A stretch of DNA of 53,070 nucleotides from Candidatus Humimonas hydrogenitrophica (GCA_947581615.1 CANPVD010000064.1:1-53070); one strand, 5' to 3'; numbered from the stretch's first letter, positions 15,534 to 24,976 are shown. Translations and numbers: made by a program. The notes: generated from the sequence alone by a model not told the origin.

Positions 15534-17933
15534 ATGTGCCCATCTCCGAACGACCTCCGTCGAGTCCGCCTCCGCGTGGAAGGCACCGTGCAGGGCGTGG
15601 GCTTTCGGCCCTACGTGTACCGCATGGCCGCTGAGCTCGACCTGGGCGGCTGGGTGCGCAACGATGCACGGGGGGTGGAGATCGAAGTCGAGGGCCCCCG
15701 GGCCTCCGTCGACCGATTCCTGGAGCGACTCGAAGCGGAGGCTCCGCCGCTCGCGCGGATCGAGCGGGTGACGGCGGAGGCCGCTTCCCCGGAGGGAGCG
15801 GAGAGCTTCGAGATCCTGGTCAGCGAGGAGGGCGGGGCGCCGACGGCCCAGGTCTCCCCTGACACGGCCACCTGCGAGGACTGCCTGCGGGAGCTCTTGG
15901 ACCCGTCCGACCGCCGCTTTCGGTACCCGTTCATCAACTGCACGAACTGCGGCCCGCGCTTCACGATCGTGCGCGGGATCCCCTACGACCGCCCCAACAC
16001 GACCATGGCGTCGTTCGTCATGTGCGACGCCTGCCGGAGCGAGTACGAGGATCCCGCCGACCGCCGCTTCCACGCCCAGCCCAACGCCTGTCCGGTGTGC
16101 GGCCCCTCCGTCAGGCTCACGGGCGCCTCGGGCGAGCCGGTCGCGGTCGACGAGGCCCGTGACCCGGTCGAGGCGGCGGCGAGGGCTCTCCTCGAGGGCG
16201 CGATCGTGGCGGTGAAGGGGCTGGGCGGCTTCCACCTGGCCTGCCGGGCCGACGACGAGGCGGCCGTCGCGCGGCTGAGAGGCCGAAAGCGCCGCGAGGA
16301 CAAGCCCTTTGCGCTCATGGTCCCGGACCTGGACGCGGCCCGGGCGCTGGTCGAGCTCGGCGCGGAGGAGGAGGCGCTGCTCACGGGGGTCGAGCGCCCC
16401 ATCGTGCTGGCCCGGCGCCGGCCGGGGGCGCGGGTGGCGGAGGCCGTGGCGCCGGGCCACCGCGACCTCGGCGTCATGCTGCCCTACTCGCCGCTCCACC
16501 ACCTGCTGCTGGCCCACGCCGGCGTGCCGCTCGTCATGACGAGCGGCAACGTCTCGCACGAGCCCATCTGCTACCGCGACGAGGAGGCGCTGGAGCGGCT
16601 GGCGGGGATCGCCGACCACTTCCTCCTCAACGACCGCCCGATCGAGACGAGGACCGACGACTCGGTGGTCCGGGTCGTGACCGTGGCCGGGGAGCGGAGT
16701 CCGATGATGCTGCGGCGCTCGCGCGGCTTCGTGCCGGCTCCGGCGGGGCTCCCCGTCGACGCTCCACGGCCGATGGTCGCGTGCGGCGCGCATCTCAAGA
16801 ACACCTTCTCGCTGGCCCGGGGCGCCCGGATCTGGGTGGGTCCGCACATCGGCGACCTCGAGAACTACGAGACGCTGCTCTCCTACGAGGAGGGCATCGC
16901 GCACCTGGCGCGGCTGTTCGAGGTCGAGCCCGAGGTGATCGTCCACGACCTGCACCCGGAGTACCTGTCCACGCGCTACGCGAGGGAGCGAGCGGAGCGC
17001 CCGCCGGCGGGCAGCGCGGGCCTCGAGCTCGTGGGCGTCCAGCACCACCACGCGCACCTGGCGGGATGCCTGGCCGAGCACGGGGAGCGGGGCCCGGCCC
17101 TCGGGGCGATCTTCGACGGCACGGGGTTGGGCACGGACGGAACGGTGTGGGGCGGCGAGCTGCTGCTGGGAGACCTCGCCGACTCTGAGCGGGTGGGTCA
17201 CCTGTGGCCGGTACGCCTTCCGGGGGGGGAGGCCGCCATCCGCGAGCCGTGGCGCATGGCCTGCGCGTGGCTGTGCGAGCTCGAAGAGGTGGAGCGGCCG
17301 GGACCCGCCCCCGTCCTGCCGTCGGTCTTCGAGGGCCGGGTGGACGAGGCGGAGTGGAGGAACGTCGTCCGCCTGGTGGTGAGCGGGTTCGCGTCGCCAG
17401 TGACCACGAGCATGGGGCGGCTGTTCGACGCGGCCTCGGCCCTGTGCGGCCTACGCCTGCGCGTCACCTACGAGGGGCAGGCGGCCATCGAGCTCGAGAT
17501 GGCGGCGAGCGCGGCGGGGCCCGGACCTAGCCGCGGCGAAGCGTATCCGCTCCCCTACGTCGAGGGTCCCGGCGGCCTCCGGCGGCTCGACGCGCGGGCC
17601 ACCCTGCGCGAGCTCCTCGCCGACCTCGAGCGCGGCGAGCCCGCGGGCCGGATGGCGGCACGCTTCCATGAGGCGATCGCGCGCGGCACGGCGGCGGCCT
17701 GCCGCGGGGAGGCCGGGCGACACGGGGTGGAGACCGTGGTCCTCTCGGGCGGCGTGTTCCAGAACGTACGCCTCCTGGAGCGCACGGCGACCCTACTCAC
17801 GGAGGACGGCCTGCGGCCCCTGGTTCCCGGGGCCTTTCCGCCCAACGACGGGGGGCTCTCCTACGGACAGGCGGCCTGCGCGGCGGCCCGCCTGCGGAGC
17901 GCCGGCTCTCGGCCTCCGCCCACCGCCGGGTGA
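15534..17933 (+). CDS. hypF: Carbamoyltransferase HypF
   Basis: 799 residues, full length for HypF. This enzyme uses carbamoyl phosphate and ATP to put a carbamoyl group on HypE, the precursor of the CN ligands in [NiFe]-hydrogenases. The acylphosphatase domain (about 1-95) has VQGVGFRPYVYRMA and WVRNDARG. Two zinc fingers follow (CEDC...CTNC and CDAC...CPVC). Then come a YrdC-like domain (IVAVKGLGGFHLACRA, MTSGNVSHEP) and a Kae1-like domain with VQHHHAHLAGC and DGTGLGTDGTVWGGE. The ATG at 15534 opens directly onto the acylphosphatase domain. No other hyp or hydrogenase gene is in the window. Its last 141 bases are antisense to the sensor-kinase tail. Confidence 0.95.
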   Translation: MCPSPNDLRRVRLRVEGTVQGVGFRPYVYRMAAELDLGGWVRNDARGVEIEVEGPRASVDRFLERLEAEAPPLARIERVTAEAASPEGAESFEILVSEEGGAPTAQVSPDTATCEDCLRELLDPSDRRFRYPFINCTNCGPRFTIVRGIPYDRPNTTMASFVMCDACRSEYEDPADRRFHAQPNACPVCGPSVRLTGASGEPVAVDEARDPVEAAARALLEGAIVAVKGLGGFHLACRADDEAAVARLRGRKRREDKPFALMVPDLDAARALVELGAEEEALLTGVERPIVLARRRPGARVAEAVAPGHRDLGVMLPYSPLHHLLLAHAGVPLVMTSGNVSHEPICYRDEEALERLAGIADHFLLNDRPIETRTDDSVVRVVTVAGERSPMMLRRSRGFVPAPAGLPVDAPRPMVACGAHLKNTFSLARGARIWVGPHIGDLENYETLLSYEEGIAHLARLFEVEPEVIVHDLHPEYLSTRYARERAERPPAGSAGLELVGVQHHHAHLAGCLAEHGERGPALGAIFDGTGLGTDGTVWGGELLLGDLADSERVGHLWPVRLPGGEAAIREPWRMACAWLCELEEVERPGPAPVLPSVFEGRVDEAEWRNVVRLVVSGFASPVTTSMGRLFDAASALCGLRLRVTYEGQAAIELEMAASAAGPGPSRGEAYPLPYVEGPGGLRRLDARATLRELLADLERGEPAGRMAARFHEAIARGTAAACRGEAGRHGVETVVLSGGVFQNVRLLERTATLLTEDGLRPLVPGAFPPNDGGLSYGQAACAAARLRSAGSRPPPTAG

Positions 17934-19433
17934 GCCGCCGCCTCCGGCGCCACCTCCGGGGACGGCTCCCGGCGCCACGCGGGGGGCGCGGCCCGGCTGC
18001 GCGACCGGGAGGGTGACGACGAAGCGAGCTCCCGACCCGGACGCGCTGTCGACCGCGATCGTGCCTCCGTGGGCGACCACCACGTCCCGGGCGATGGCGA
18101 GGCCAAGGCCCGTGCCCAGCGCCCGGGCCTCGCGCGAGGGCTGGTAGTACTTCTCGAAGATGAAGGCGAGGTGCTGCGGCGCGATCCCCGGACCCGTGTC
18201 CGCCACCTCGAACAGGACCGCGTCGCCCTCTCCACGCGCCGTGACGCCGACCGAGCCGCCCGAGGGGGTGAACTTGAAGGCGTTGGAGAGGAGGTTGCCG
18301 AACACCTCGTTGCGCAGCCGGTCCACGTCGCCTTCCAGGACTTCCGGGGTCGTGGGCTCCGCGCCCACGGAGAACTCGACTCCGCGCTGGGACGCGAGGG
18401 GTCGGAAGCCGTCCTCCAGGCCCCGCAGGAGCTGCCCCACCTGCACGGGCTCCATCTCCACGGAGAAGGTGCCGGTCTCCAGTCGGCTCATGTCCAGGAG
18501 CTGCGTGACCAGGCGGTCCAGGATTCCGGCCTGTTCGTGGATCTGCTCTACCGCTCGCCGCTGGCCGGGCGAGAGGTCGCCGTATTCGCCGGCTCCGAGC
18601 ATCTCGCTGTACCCGGCCACCACGTTGAGGGGCGTCTTGAGCTCGTGGGACGCCATGCTCACGAATTCCGCCCGGAGCCGCATGAGCTCCTCCAGCTGCT
18701 GCGTCATGGCCCGGAAGGACCGACTCAGCTCCCCGAATTCGTCTCTGCGGTCGTAGGGGAGGTCCGACGGAGCGTCGAACTCCCCGCGCGCGACCCGGCG
18801 GGTGGCACGCCCCAGCCGCCGGATCGGCACCGTCAGGGATCCAGTGAGCCAGCTCCCGATGAGCACGACCAGCACGCTGGCCGCGATCAGCGTGACGAGC
18901 GTGCCGCGCGCCGCGGCGCTGCTGAGGCGCCGGGCCCGCTCCGCTGCATCGGAGCCTCGGCGGTCGATGGCCTCGGCCAGGGGGGGCAGGGAGCCGCGGG
19001 CCCGATCGAACAACGGCTTCAGCCGCTCGAAGGCTTCGGTCGCGGCGGAGACCCGGCCGGAACGGACCAGAACTTCCGTTCGGGCGGTCGACCGCCCGAG
19101 CACGGACAGGAGGGCGGCGACCGGTCGCGCCTCGTCTCCGAAGCCCGATCCCCGCAGGTCTCGCAGGGCACGGGTAGCGCTGTCCAGGGCGGCGTACATG
19201 TTCCGCCGGGCTCCCTCCGCCTGGACCGCGATGTAGGAGCGTTCGGACCAGTCGAGCTGGCCGATGGCGGCTTCGAGGCGACCCACCGCCAGGGAAGCCG
19301 CCGCATCGCGGCCCTGGAGATCCAGGGCGATGTCGCGGACCTCACGGAGGTGGATGACCCCGTAGATGGCCGGAACGACCAGGAGGGCCGCGACCAGGCC
19401 CAGGGTCGAGACGAGGCGGGTTTGGACCGACAC
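17793..19433 (-). CDS. Membrane sensor histidine kinase
   Basis: 546 residues. TM1 is at about 8-28 and a helical sensor region without a recognised ligand motif spans 30-178. TM2 is at about 179-198, followed by HAMP. The HisKA domain has phospho-acceptor His263 in SMASHELKTPLN. The HATPase domain has the N box NLLSNAFKFTP, G1 DTGPGIAPQHL and G2 GTGLGLAIA. The catalytic part ends near residue 480. The remaining tail is Gly/Pro/Arg-rich, and its last 46 codons are antisense to conserved hypF codons. It starts 16 bp after the lipoprotein gene in a unit with a REC/HD-GYP protein, its likely phosphotransfer partner. That pairing is inference from position. Confidence 0.9.
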   Translation of the reverse strand: MSVQTRLVSTLGLVAALLVVPAIYGVIHLREVRDIALDLQGRDAAASLAVGRLEAAIGQLDWSERSYIAVQAEGARRNMYAALDSATRALRDLRGSGFGDEARPVAALLSVLGRSTARTEVLVRSGRVSAATEAFERLKPLFDRARGSLPPLAEAIDRRGSDAAERARRLSSAAARGTLVTLIAASVLVVLIGSWLTGSLTVPIRRLGRATRRVARGEFDAPSDLPYDRRDEFGELSRSFRAMTQQLEELMRLRAEFVSMASHELKTPLNVVAGYSEMLGAGEYGDLSPGQRRAVEQIHEQAGILDRLVTQLLDMSRLETGTFSVEMEPVQVGQLLRGLEDGFRPLASQRGVEFSVGAEPTTPEVLEGDVDRLRNEVFGNLLSNAFKFTPSGGSVGVTARGEGDAVLFEVADTGPGIAPQHLAFIFEKYYQPSREARALGTGLGLAIARDVVVAHGGTIAVDSASGSGARFVVTLPVAQPGRAPRVAPGAVPGGGAGGGGSPGGGRRPRAGAPQAGRRAGRLSVGEPPVVGRKGPGNQGPQAVLRE

Positions 19434-19449
19434 GCCGGCGTCGGCCTCC

Positions 19450-20175
19450 CTAGGGGTGCAGGGTCTTGCGGATCCGGTCCAGCTCTCTCTCCAGTGCCGC
19501 GATGCGGGTCTGGAGCTCGGCGAGCTGCCGGGTCACGGAGCGGGAAGCCAGGTGCGGCAGCGGCAGCCCCGGCCCGGTGCTCCAGTCCGTCGATCCGGCC
19601 GCATCACAGGAGCCGAGGGAGGGCACCTGCGGCGGACCGGGGTCCTCGGCGGGCGGCCGGGTGGCGGAAACGGGCACCGGCTCGAGCGCGGCGACCGGTA
19701 CCGTGTCGGCCCCCAGCTCCAGGGAGACCAGGTAGAGCTGCCGGGCCAGGGGCTGGCTCCAGTCCCCGCTTCCGCTCAGCGACAGGTAGCGCGCCGCCGC
19801 CCAGGCGGCGGCGGTGGGATCCGCGGTCGCGTTTCGGGGATCGAGCCGCGTTCCGGCCAGGAGGAGGAGCGCGCGCCGGCCGGCCGGTGTGTCGCCGCAC
19901 CCCAGCCACACGCCCAGGAGGACGGAGTCGGCCCGCGTATAGCGGCCGGCCTCCAGCGAGACACCGGCGGCGCGAAGCAGCTCGGGGGCCGTGAGCTCGG
20001 TCGGACCCATGGCGACGCCGGGGAGCGCGTGGGAGGGAAGGGCGGGAGGCGTCGGGGAAGGGACGGCCTCGGGCGGCTCCGGGGCGGCCGACGCGCAGCC
20101 GAGCACGACCAGGGCGCGGGCTCCCGCGAACAGGGCGCAGGGGGCGCGCCGGAGGAAGGCTCCAGCCGACCTCAC
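19450..20175 (-). CDS. Putative lipoprotein with C-terminal coiled coil
   Basis: 241 residues from GTG 20175, overlapping the upstream stop by GTGA. The n-region with Arg, then LFAGARALVVLGC, forms a lipobox, so it is probably lipid-anchored in the periplasm. A Pro-rich linker follows. The middle is helical, with Ala/Leu patterns like short TPR-type repeats (TAPELLRAAGVSLEAGRYTR). The end is a predicted coiled coil (QLAELQTRIAALERELDRI). I do not recognise a family. It lies between the HD-GYP response regulator and the sensor kinase, so a role in signal input to the kinase is plausible but unproven. Confidence 0.7.
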   Translation of the reverse strand: MRSAGAFLRRAPCALFAGARALVVLGCASAAPEPPEAVPSPTPPALPSHALPGVAMGPTELTAPELLRAAGVSLEAGRYTRADSVLLGVWLGCGDTPAGRRALLLLAGTRLDPRNATADPTAAAWAAARYLSLSGSGDWSQPLARQLYLVSLELGADTVPVAALEPVPVSATRPPAEDPGPPQVPSLGSCDAAGSTDWSTGPGLPLPHLASRSVTRQLAELQTRIAALERELDRIRKTLHP

Positions 20176-21260
20176 GCCCGGGACCCGGGACGCGCTCGCG
20201 ACAGGAACAGCTCCGTGAGCCGCGGGTCGAGCTTGCTGCCCGCCGCCCTTCGGATCTCCGCGAGAGCGGCCTCCGATGTCCAGGCGGCCTTGTACACCCG
20301 CTCGTGCGTGAGCGAGTCGAACATGTCGGCGATCGCGACGATCCGGGCGCGAAGCGGGATCGTCTCTCCCGCCAGACCCACCGGGTAACCGGAGCCGTCC
20401 CAGTTCTCGTGGTGATGCCGGGCGATCTCCTCCGCCGCCCTCAGCGATGGGAAACGACTTCCCGACAGGATCTCGCCCCCGATGGTGGTGTGGGCGCGCA
20501 TGACCTCGAACTCCCGCGCGTCCAGGGGGCCCGGTTTGAGCAGGATGGAATCGTGGATCCCGATCTTCCCTACGTCGTGGAGCGGGGCGGCGCGCCCGAT
20601 GAGCGCCGCCTCGTCGGATCCCAGTCCCAGCATCCGGGCCAGGTCGGCCGCCAGGCGGCCCACCCTGCGGATGTGCTCGCCCGTGTCGTCGTCCCTCCAC
20701 TCGGCGGCCAGGGCCAGGCGCTCGAGGATCTCGAGGCGTGCCTCCTCGAGCTCGGCCGTCCTGGCGCGAACTGTCGCCTGGAGGAGGTCGTTCTTCTGCT
20801 GGAGCGCCAGGTGCAGGAAGCGCATCTCGAGCAGGTTGGCCACCCGGAGCCGCACTTCGGTGGGGCTGACGGGCTTGGTGAGGAAGTCGCGAGCGCCGGT
20901 GCCGAGCGCGCGGCGCTTGGCCTCGCGGGAGCGCTCCGAGGTGAGCACCAGGGACGGCCGCAGGCAGAAGTCGGCCAGCTCCTCGCGCAGGCGCTCCAGG
21001 AGCTCGGATCCGCTCATCCCGGGCATGCGCAGGTCCAGGATGAGGAGATCCGGAGGCTCGACGAGACACATCCCGAGTGCCTCGAACGCATCGGTCGTGC
21101 CCCGGATATCACGGTATCCGGCCGGCGTCAGGATAGCCCGGACGAGCTCGACGTTGGCGGGCTCGTCGTCCACCACGAGGATGCGGGCCTCGGCGTACCG
21201 GGCCCGGGTCACGCCGAGAACACGCTCCCGTGGCGAGCCGACCCGCTCAGTCGCCTCCAT
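20172..21260 (-). CDS. Response regulator with HD-GYP phosphodiesterase domain
   Basis: 362 residues, RpfG-like. The receiver domain (about 26-145) has acidic pair DDE, phospho-acceptor Asp76 in LLILDLRMPG and Lys129 in FLTKPVSP. A coiled linker (QQKNDLLQATVRARTAELEEAR) leads to the HD-GYP domain. That domain has HDVGKIGI at about 228-235, HHENWDGSGYP at about 283-293 and RIVAIADMFDSL. All metal-binding and GYP residues look intact, so c-di-GMP hydrolysis controlled by phosphorylation is expected. The ATG at 21260 overlaps the S46 peptidase stop by 14 bp. A GTG about 16 codons further in is an alternative start. The downstream kinase is the likely partner. Confidence 0.9.
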   Translation of the reverse strand: MEATERVGSPRERVLGVTRARYAEARILVVDDEPANVELVRAILTPAGYRDIRGTTDAFEALGMCLVEPPDLLILDLRMPGMSGSELLERLREELADFCLRPSLVLTSERSREAKRRALGTGARDFLTKPVSPTEVRLRVANLLEMRFLHLALQQKNDLLQATVRARTAELEEARLEILERLALAAEWRDDDTGEHIRRVGRLAADLARMLGLGSDEAALIGRAAPLHDVGKIGIHDSILLKPGPLDAREFEVMRAHTTIGGEILSGSRFPSLRAAEEIARHHHENWDGSGYPVGLAGETIPLRARIVAIADMFDSLTHERVYKAAWTSEAALAEIRRAAGSKLDPRLTELFLSRARPGSRA

Positions 21261-23514
21261 TCCCTCGGGAGGTGCCGGAGCGGCCGAGGAGCTCGTCGAC
21301 CAGCGCACGAGCGTGATAGGCGTGTTCGAGCGCCTCTGTGATCCCCGCCGCGTCGACGGCCACCGTGCGGCCACGCTCGTCCCGGAACAGGTAGTTGTTC
21401 GGGAGCTGCTCGATGTTGCCGTCGAAGGCCACGCCCACCGCGCGGCCCTGGCGGTCCACGACCGGACTGCCGCTGTTGCCACCGGCGATGTCGTTCGTGG
21501 ACACGAAGTCGAACCGCGTCTTCAGGTCGAGGGAATCCCGTGCTGTCTCGAGGTGGCGCGCGAGCTCGAAGGGGAAGGTGTCCCCGAAGGCGGCGGCCCG
21601 TGCATAGAGACCGTAGAAGTTGGTGAACGCCGGGGCCACCGTCCCGTTGTAAGGGTAGCGCTTCACGACACCGTCCGAGATGCGGAGCGTGAAGGTCGCG
21701 TCCGGCGGGACGTTGGTGCCGAACACCGCGAACAGGGCCTCGGCCAGCCGGCCCTCCTGCACGGTCTCGGCCGCGCCGAGCTGCTTCCAGCGCGGATCCA
21801 GGCGGCGATAGCGCGCGTCCATCATGCGGACCAGCGCGATCATGGGGTCGGAGGTCGTGTCGATGGCCGTCCGGCCCCCGTTCATGAGCGCTTCGCGGAA
21901 GGTGGGATCGCCTAGCCGCGAGCTCTCCACCAGCCGGCGGGCCGCATCCGTGGGACTCTCTCCCGGCCGGAAGACCAGCCGCCGGAGCGTGTCATCCGTG
22001 GGAAGCCAGTCCCGTACCAGGTCCAGCCGGATGCGCAGGATGCGCGCGCTCGTGCCCGGATCCGGCGAGACGCCCGACCGCAGGTGCTGGCCCATTTGCT
22101 GGATCCGTTCGGACGTCAGGCCTTCGGGCAGTGAGTCGGCCGGCTGTCCATGATAGCGGACGTAGTCGACAAGTTCGCCGGCCAGGCTCACGTACGGGGA
22201 GCCCAGGAAGCCCGGGTCGTCCAGGGTCCGGGCAGCGGCGATGTCCAGCTTCTCGCGCGCGATCCGCGCGACCCGGTCCCACACGTCGCCGTACTTCCGC
22301 TTCAGGGCGGGATTGGAGGCCACGCTGTCACGGAAGGCGCGCTCCCACGCCAGCTTCTCGCCCATGAGGTCCGCGTCGCGCAGTCCCTTCAGCTCGCCCG
22401 TGTAGCTCTTGATCGTGTTCTCGATCTCGAACAACCGTTCGCGGATCTGCCTGGCGGCCGCCGGGTTCCTCTGTTCGATCTCACGGTAGAAATCCGCGAT
22501 CTCGTGGAAGTACTGGAGCCGGAACGGATGCTGATAGCGGCCCTCGTACAGGAGCTCGCTCACGGTGGCGAGCCGGTCCGTCGAGCCCGGGTTTCCGGTG
22601 AGGAAGACCGCTTCGCCCTCGTCGGGACCGCTCGAGTCCCAGCGGAAGTAGTTCTCGGGGTGGATGGGCTCCGTGCTGTCGGGCGCGTAGGCGCGGAAGA
22701 ACGCCACGTCGAGGGCGAAGCGCGGATAGGTGAAGTTGTCGTCGTCCCCGCCGAAGTAGCCCGCCTGCAGCTCGGGCGCGAACACGAGCTTCACGGGCGC
22801 GTAGCGGTGGTAGCGGTACAGCTGGAACTGCCCGCCGTGGTAGAGGTTCACGACCTGGCAGTGGACCTGGGGACCGTCCTCGCAGCGTCGCTCGAGCCGC
22901 GCTTCGGCGCTGTCGCGAGCCTCGGCCACCGCCTCGTCACCGGCGCCGGCCGGGGTGACCCCGCGCACGCTGTCTGTGACGTTCGTGATCGCCACGAGCT
23001 GGTCGAGGTACAGGTCCGGGCACAGCTTCTCGTCGGCCCGAGTGGGGGCGTAGAACCCGTTGGCCACGTAGTCGCTGTCCGTCGGAGAGACGGCCGAGAC
23101 GCAGTCGCGCGAGCAGTGGTGGTTGGTCATCACCAGGCCGTCCGGCGACACGAACGAGGCCGAGCAGATCTGTCCGAAGCGCAGGGACGCCAGGCGAACG
23201 TGCTGCAGCCAGGACGGCGAGGGCTCGAAGCCGTAGCGGGCCTTCCAGTAGTCCAGCGGCGGATTCTCGAACGTCCACATCGTCCCGAGCTCGTGTCCCG
23301 TGAGGCGGGCCGTGTCGGCCGCGGACCGGATGTCGGGCCCGGGGAGGAGGAGCGTGTCCGGGGCCGCGGCCGGCCCGGCGGCGGCCGGCATGGTCTCGGC
23401 GGCGGGGGCGGTCCCTCCGCCGGCCGTGGCGCAGGCCGAGGCGACGAGGAGGAGGATCACCAGACCCACCCACGTGAGCGGGCGGCGTGCGGGAGCGTCG
23501 AAACCGGCGTTCAT
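21247..23514 (-). CDS. S46-family dipeptidyl-peptidase lipoprotein
   Basis: 755 residues, matching the DPP7/DPP11 family, which removes dipeptides from peptide N-termini in the periplasm. The ATG at 23514 gives a signal sequence ending in the lipobox VASAC-A. The upstream in-frame ATG would bury it. Family landmarks are LGTMWTFENPPLDYWK near the start, the catalytic His in VMTNHHCSRDC, the Asp in GDDDNFTYPRFALD and the nucleophilic Ser in NDIAGGNSGSPVVD. The cysteines near the His match the family disulphide. Whether specificity is DPP7-like or DPP11-like cannot be settled by eye. The gene overlaps the HD-GYP regulator downstream. Confidence 0.93.
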   Translation of the reverse strand: MNAGFDAPARRPLTWVGLVILLLVASACATAGGGTAPAAETMPAAAGPAAAPDTLLLPGPDIRSAADTARLTGHELGTMWTFENPPLDYWKARYGFEPSPSWLQHVRLASLRFGQICSASFVSPDGLVMTNHHCSRDCVSAVSPTDSDYVANGFYAPTRADEKLCPDLYLDQLVAITNVTDSVRGVTPAGAGDEAVAEARDSAEARLERRCEDGPQVHCQVVNLYHGGQFQLYRYHRYAPVKLVFAPELQAGYFGGDDDNFTYPRFALDVAFFRAYAPDSTEPIHPENYFRWDSSGPDEGEAVFLTGNPGSTDRLATVSELLYEGRYQHPFRLQYFHEIADFYREIEQRNPAAARQIRERLFEIENTIKSYTGELKGLRDADLMGEKLAWERAFRDSVASNPALKRKYGDVWDRVARIAREKLDIAAARTLDDPGFLGSPYVSLAGELVDYVRYHGQPADSLPEGLTSERIQQMGQHLRSGVSPDPGTSARILRIRLDLVRDWLPTDDTLRRLVFRPGESPTDAARRLVESSRLGDPTFREALMNGGRTAIDTTSDPMIALVRMMDARYRRLDPRWKQLGAAETVQEGRLAEALFAVFGTNVPPDATFTLRISDGVVKRYPYNGTVAPAFTNFYGLYARAAAFGDTFPFELARHLETARDSLDLKTRFDFVSTNDIAGGNSGSPVVDRQGRAVGVAFDGNIEQLPNNYLFRDERGRTVAVDAAGITEALEHAYHARALVDELLGRSGTSRGNGGD

Positions 23515-23715
23515 GCGACTCCTGCTTCCGTGGCGGACTCGGTCGAGTGTCGGATGTCGTGACACCGGTGCGTCCGGGACTCCGGTCGCGGTCCGGTCCC
23601 TCCGGTGGTGCGCGGGCATACCCGTGACGGCGGCTTCGGGTCCGCCGCCGGGACCCGCGGGGACCGATGGGAAGACCGTCGGTCCGCTAACTCGGGCGAA
23701 GCGAGGAAGCTACCG
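23515..23715. other. Intergenic region with two inverted repeats
   Basis: No gene is seen. Stem-loops at about 23628-23648 (cggcgg/ccgccg) and 23661-23685 (GGACCGA/TCGGTCC) lie between the SGNH hydrolase stop and the S46 peptidase start, both minus-strand genes. They may end transcription from the FadL-SGNH unit, but no T-run follows. Confidence 0.35.
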
Positions 23716-24957
23716 CTACTGGTTCGGCAGGCTCGTCTTGTAGCGGGAGGCGACCGCCTGGGCGAGCGCGTTGGCGATGAGCACGTGCGCGGTCGCGCTG
23801 GGGTGCACGCCGTCCTTGCTGAACATCGGTCCGAACGGCTGGTCCACCGCCGCGGTGCCCGACGTGGTGGGGAAGGGCGGGATGTTGCCCTTCTGGAGCT
23901 CGTCCAGGAGGAGGACGTTCGGGTCCAGGAAGACCCAGTTGTGGTTCTGCGCGACCTCCTGAATCGTGGCGTCGTACCCCTCCACGGCGCGGTGCACGGC
24001 CGCCACCTCGTCCGGGTTGAGTACCGGCGGATCGTTCACGCAGTCGAGCGTCACGACCTGGCCCTGGAGTGCCTGCGCCATGAGCACGCCGAACCCGTAG
24101 GCGAACGGCACCCGCGCAGCCTCTCCCACGCCGCCGTAGGCCGAGGGCGCGCAGTCGTTGCTGACCTGGAAGGTGGGCGGAAGCTGGTTCTGTTGCTTGG
24201 CGAGCCAGTAGGCGGCGCCGAGGGAGAGGTTGGGGATGTACTTCACGAAGCCGACCCCGAGGAGGGCCGCGCCCTCCAGGCTCGGCAGGCGAGCGATGCT
24301 GTCCGCCAGGGCCCGGTAGCGGGCCGTGAAGGTGGCCTGCGGCGTGATCAGCGTGGTGTCACCGGACAGCGCCGCGTCGAGCACGTCGTTGTTGCCGATC
24401 CACACGGTCACGAAGGTGGGGTCGGCCGCGCGGGCGGCCTGGAACTGGGTGCGCCCCCCCAGCATCAGGGTGGTGAGCGTGTTGGCCCGGCTGCTGTCGG
24501 CCAGGTTGGTGAGCGGGTCGATGACCGCCGCGCCCGGCACGGCCACGTCGTTGAGGACCGGCGGGATCTGCCGGTCCCGGAGCGCGCACGGGGGAGCCGC
24601 CGGGCCCCCCACGACCTCGCCGGTGTAGATGTTCACCGCGGGCGGCGGGCAGCCCGGACTCGCGAGGAGGGGCTGGTTGAAAGTCGTGCCCGCCATCTGC
24701 GCGAAGAGGGCGGCGTAGGATTGCTGCTGCGTGCTGTCGTTGATGCCCGCGGACTGGAAGCCGGCCGTGATGCTGTTGCCGAAGGCGACGTAGCGGTCGA
24801 ACAGCTGCCCGCCGGTCGGGCCGGGTGGCTCGAGCACGTTCTTGCATCCCGTCGCCCCCAGCGCCACGCACGCGGCCAGCGCGAAGTGGGCGGGCCTGGA
24901 GCCGCGGAGACCGCCCCTTGGCCGCCCGAGCTCTCTCGATCCCTCGAATCCAGACAT
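23716..24957 (-). CDS. SGNH/GDSL-type hydrolase lipoprotein
   Basis: 413 residues. The signal sequence with lipobox LGATGC predicts an anchored lipoprotein; the ATG at 24957 is chosen because it precedes this signal directly. Block I is AFGNSITAGF, with Ser as nucleophile and Asn in place of the usual Asp. Block III is GNND, and block V is DGVHPSA, with the catalytic Asp and His. The family hydrolyses esters or lipids; the substrate here is unknown. The gene lies 19 bp after a FadL-like channel on the same strand. An outer-membrane esterase/lipase that supplies fatty acids to that channel is a reasonable inference. Confidence 0.88.
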   Translation of the reverse strand: MSGFEGSRELGRPRGGLRGSRPAHFALAACVALGATGCKNVLEPPGPTGGQLFDRYVAFGNSITAGFQSAGINDSTQQQSYAALFAQMAGTTFNQPLLASPGCPPPAVNIYTGEVVGGPAAPPCALRDRQIPPVLNDVAVPGAAVIDPLTNLADSSRANTLTTLMLGGRTQFQAARAADPTFVTVWIGNNDVLDAALSGDTTLITPQATFTARYRALADSIARLPSLEGAALLGVGFVKYIPNLSLGAAYWLAKQQNQLPPTFQVSNDCAPSAYGGVGEAARVPFAYGFGVLMAQALQGQVVTLDCVNDPPVLNPDEVAAVHRAVEGYDATIQEVAQNHNWVFLDPNVLLLDELQKGNIPPFPTTSGTAAVDQPFGPMFSKDGVHPSATAHVLIANALAQAVASRYKTSLPNQ

Positions 24958-24976
24958 GGCCTTCGACTCCCGTACC

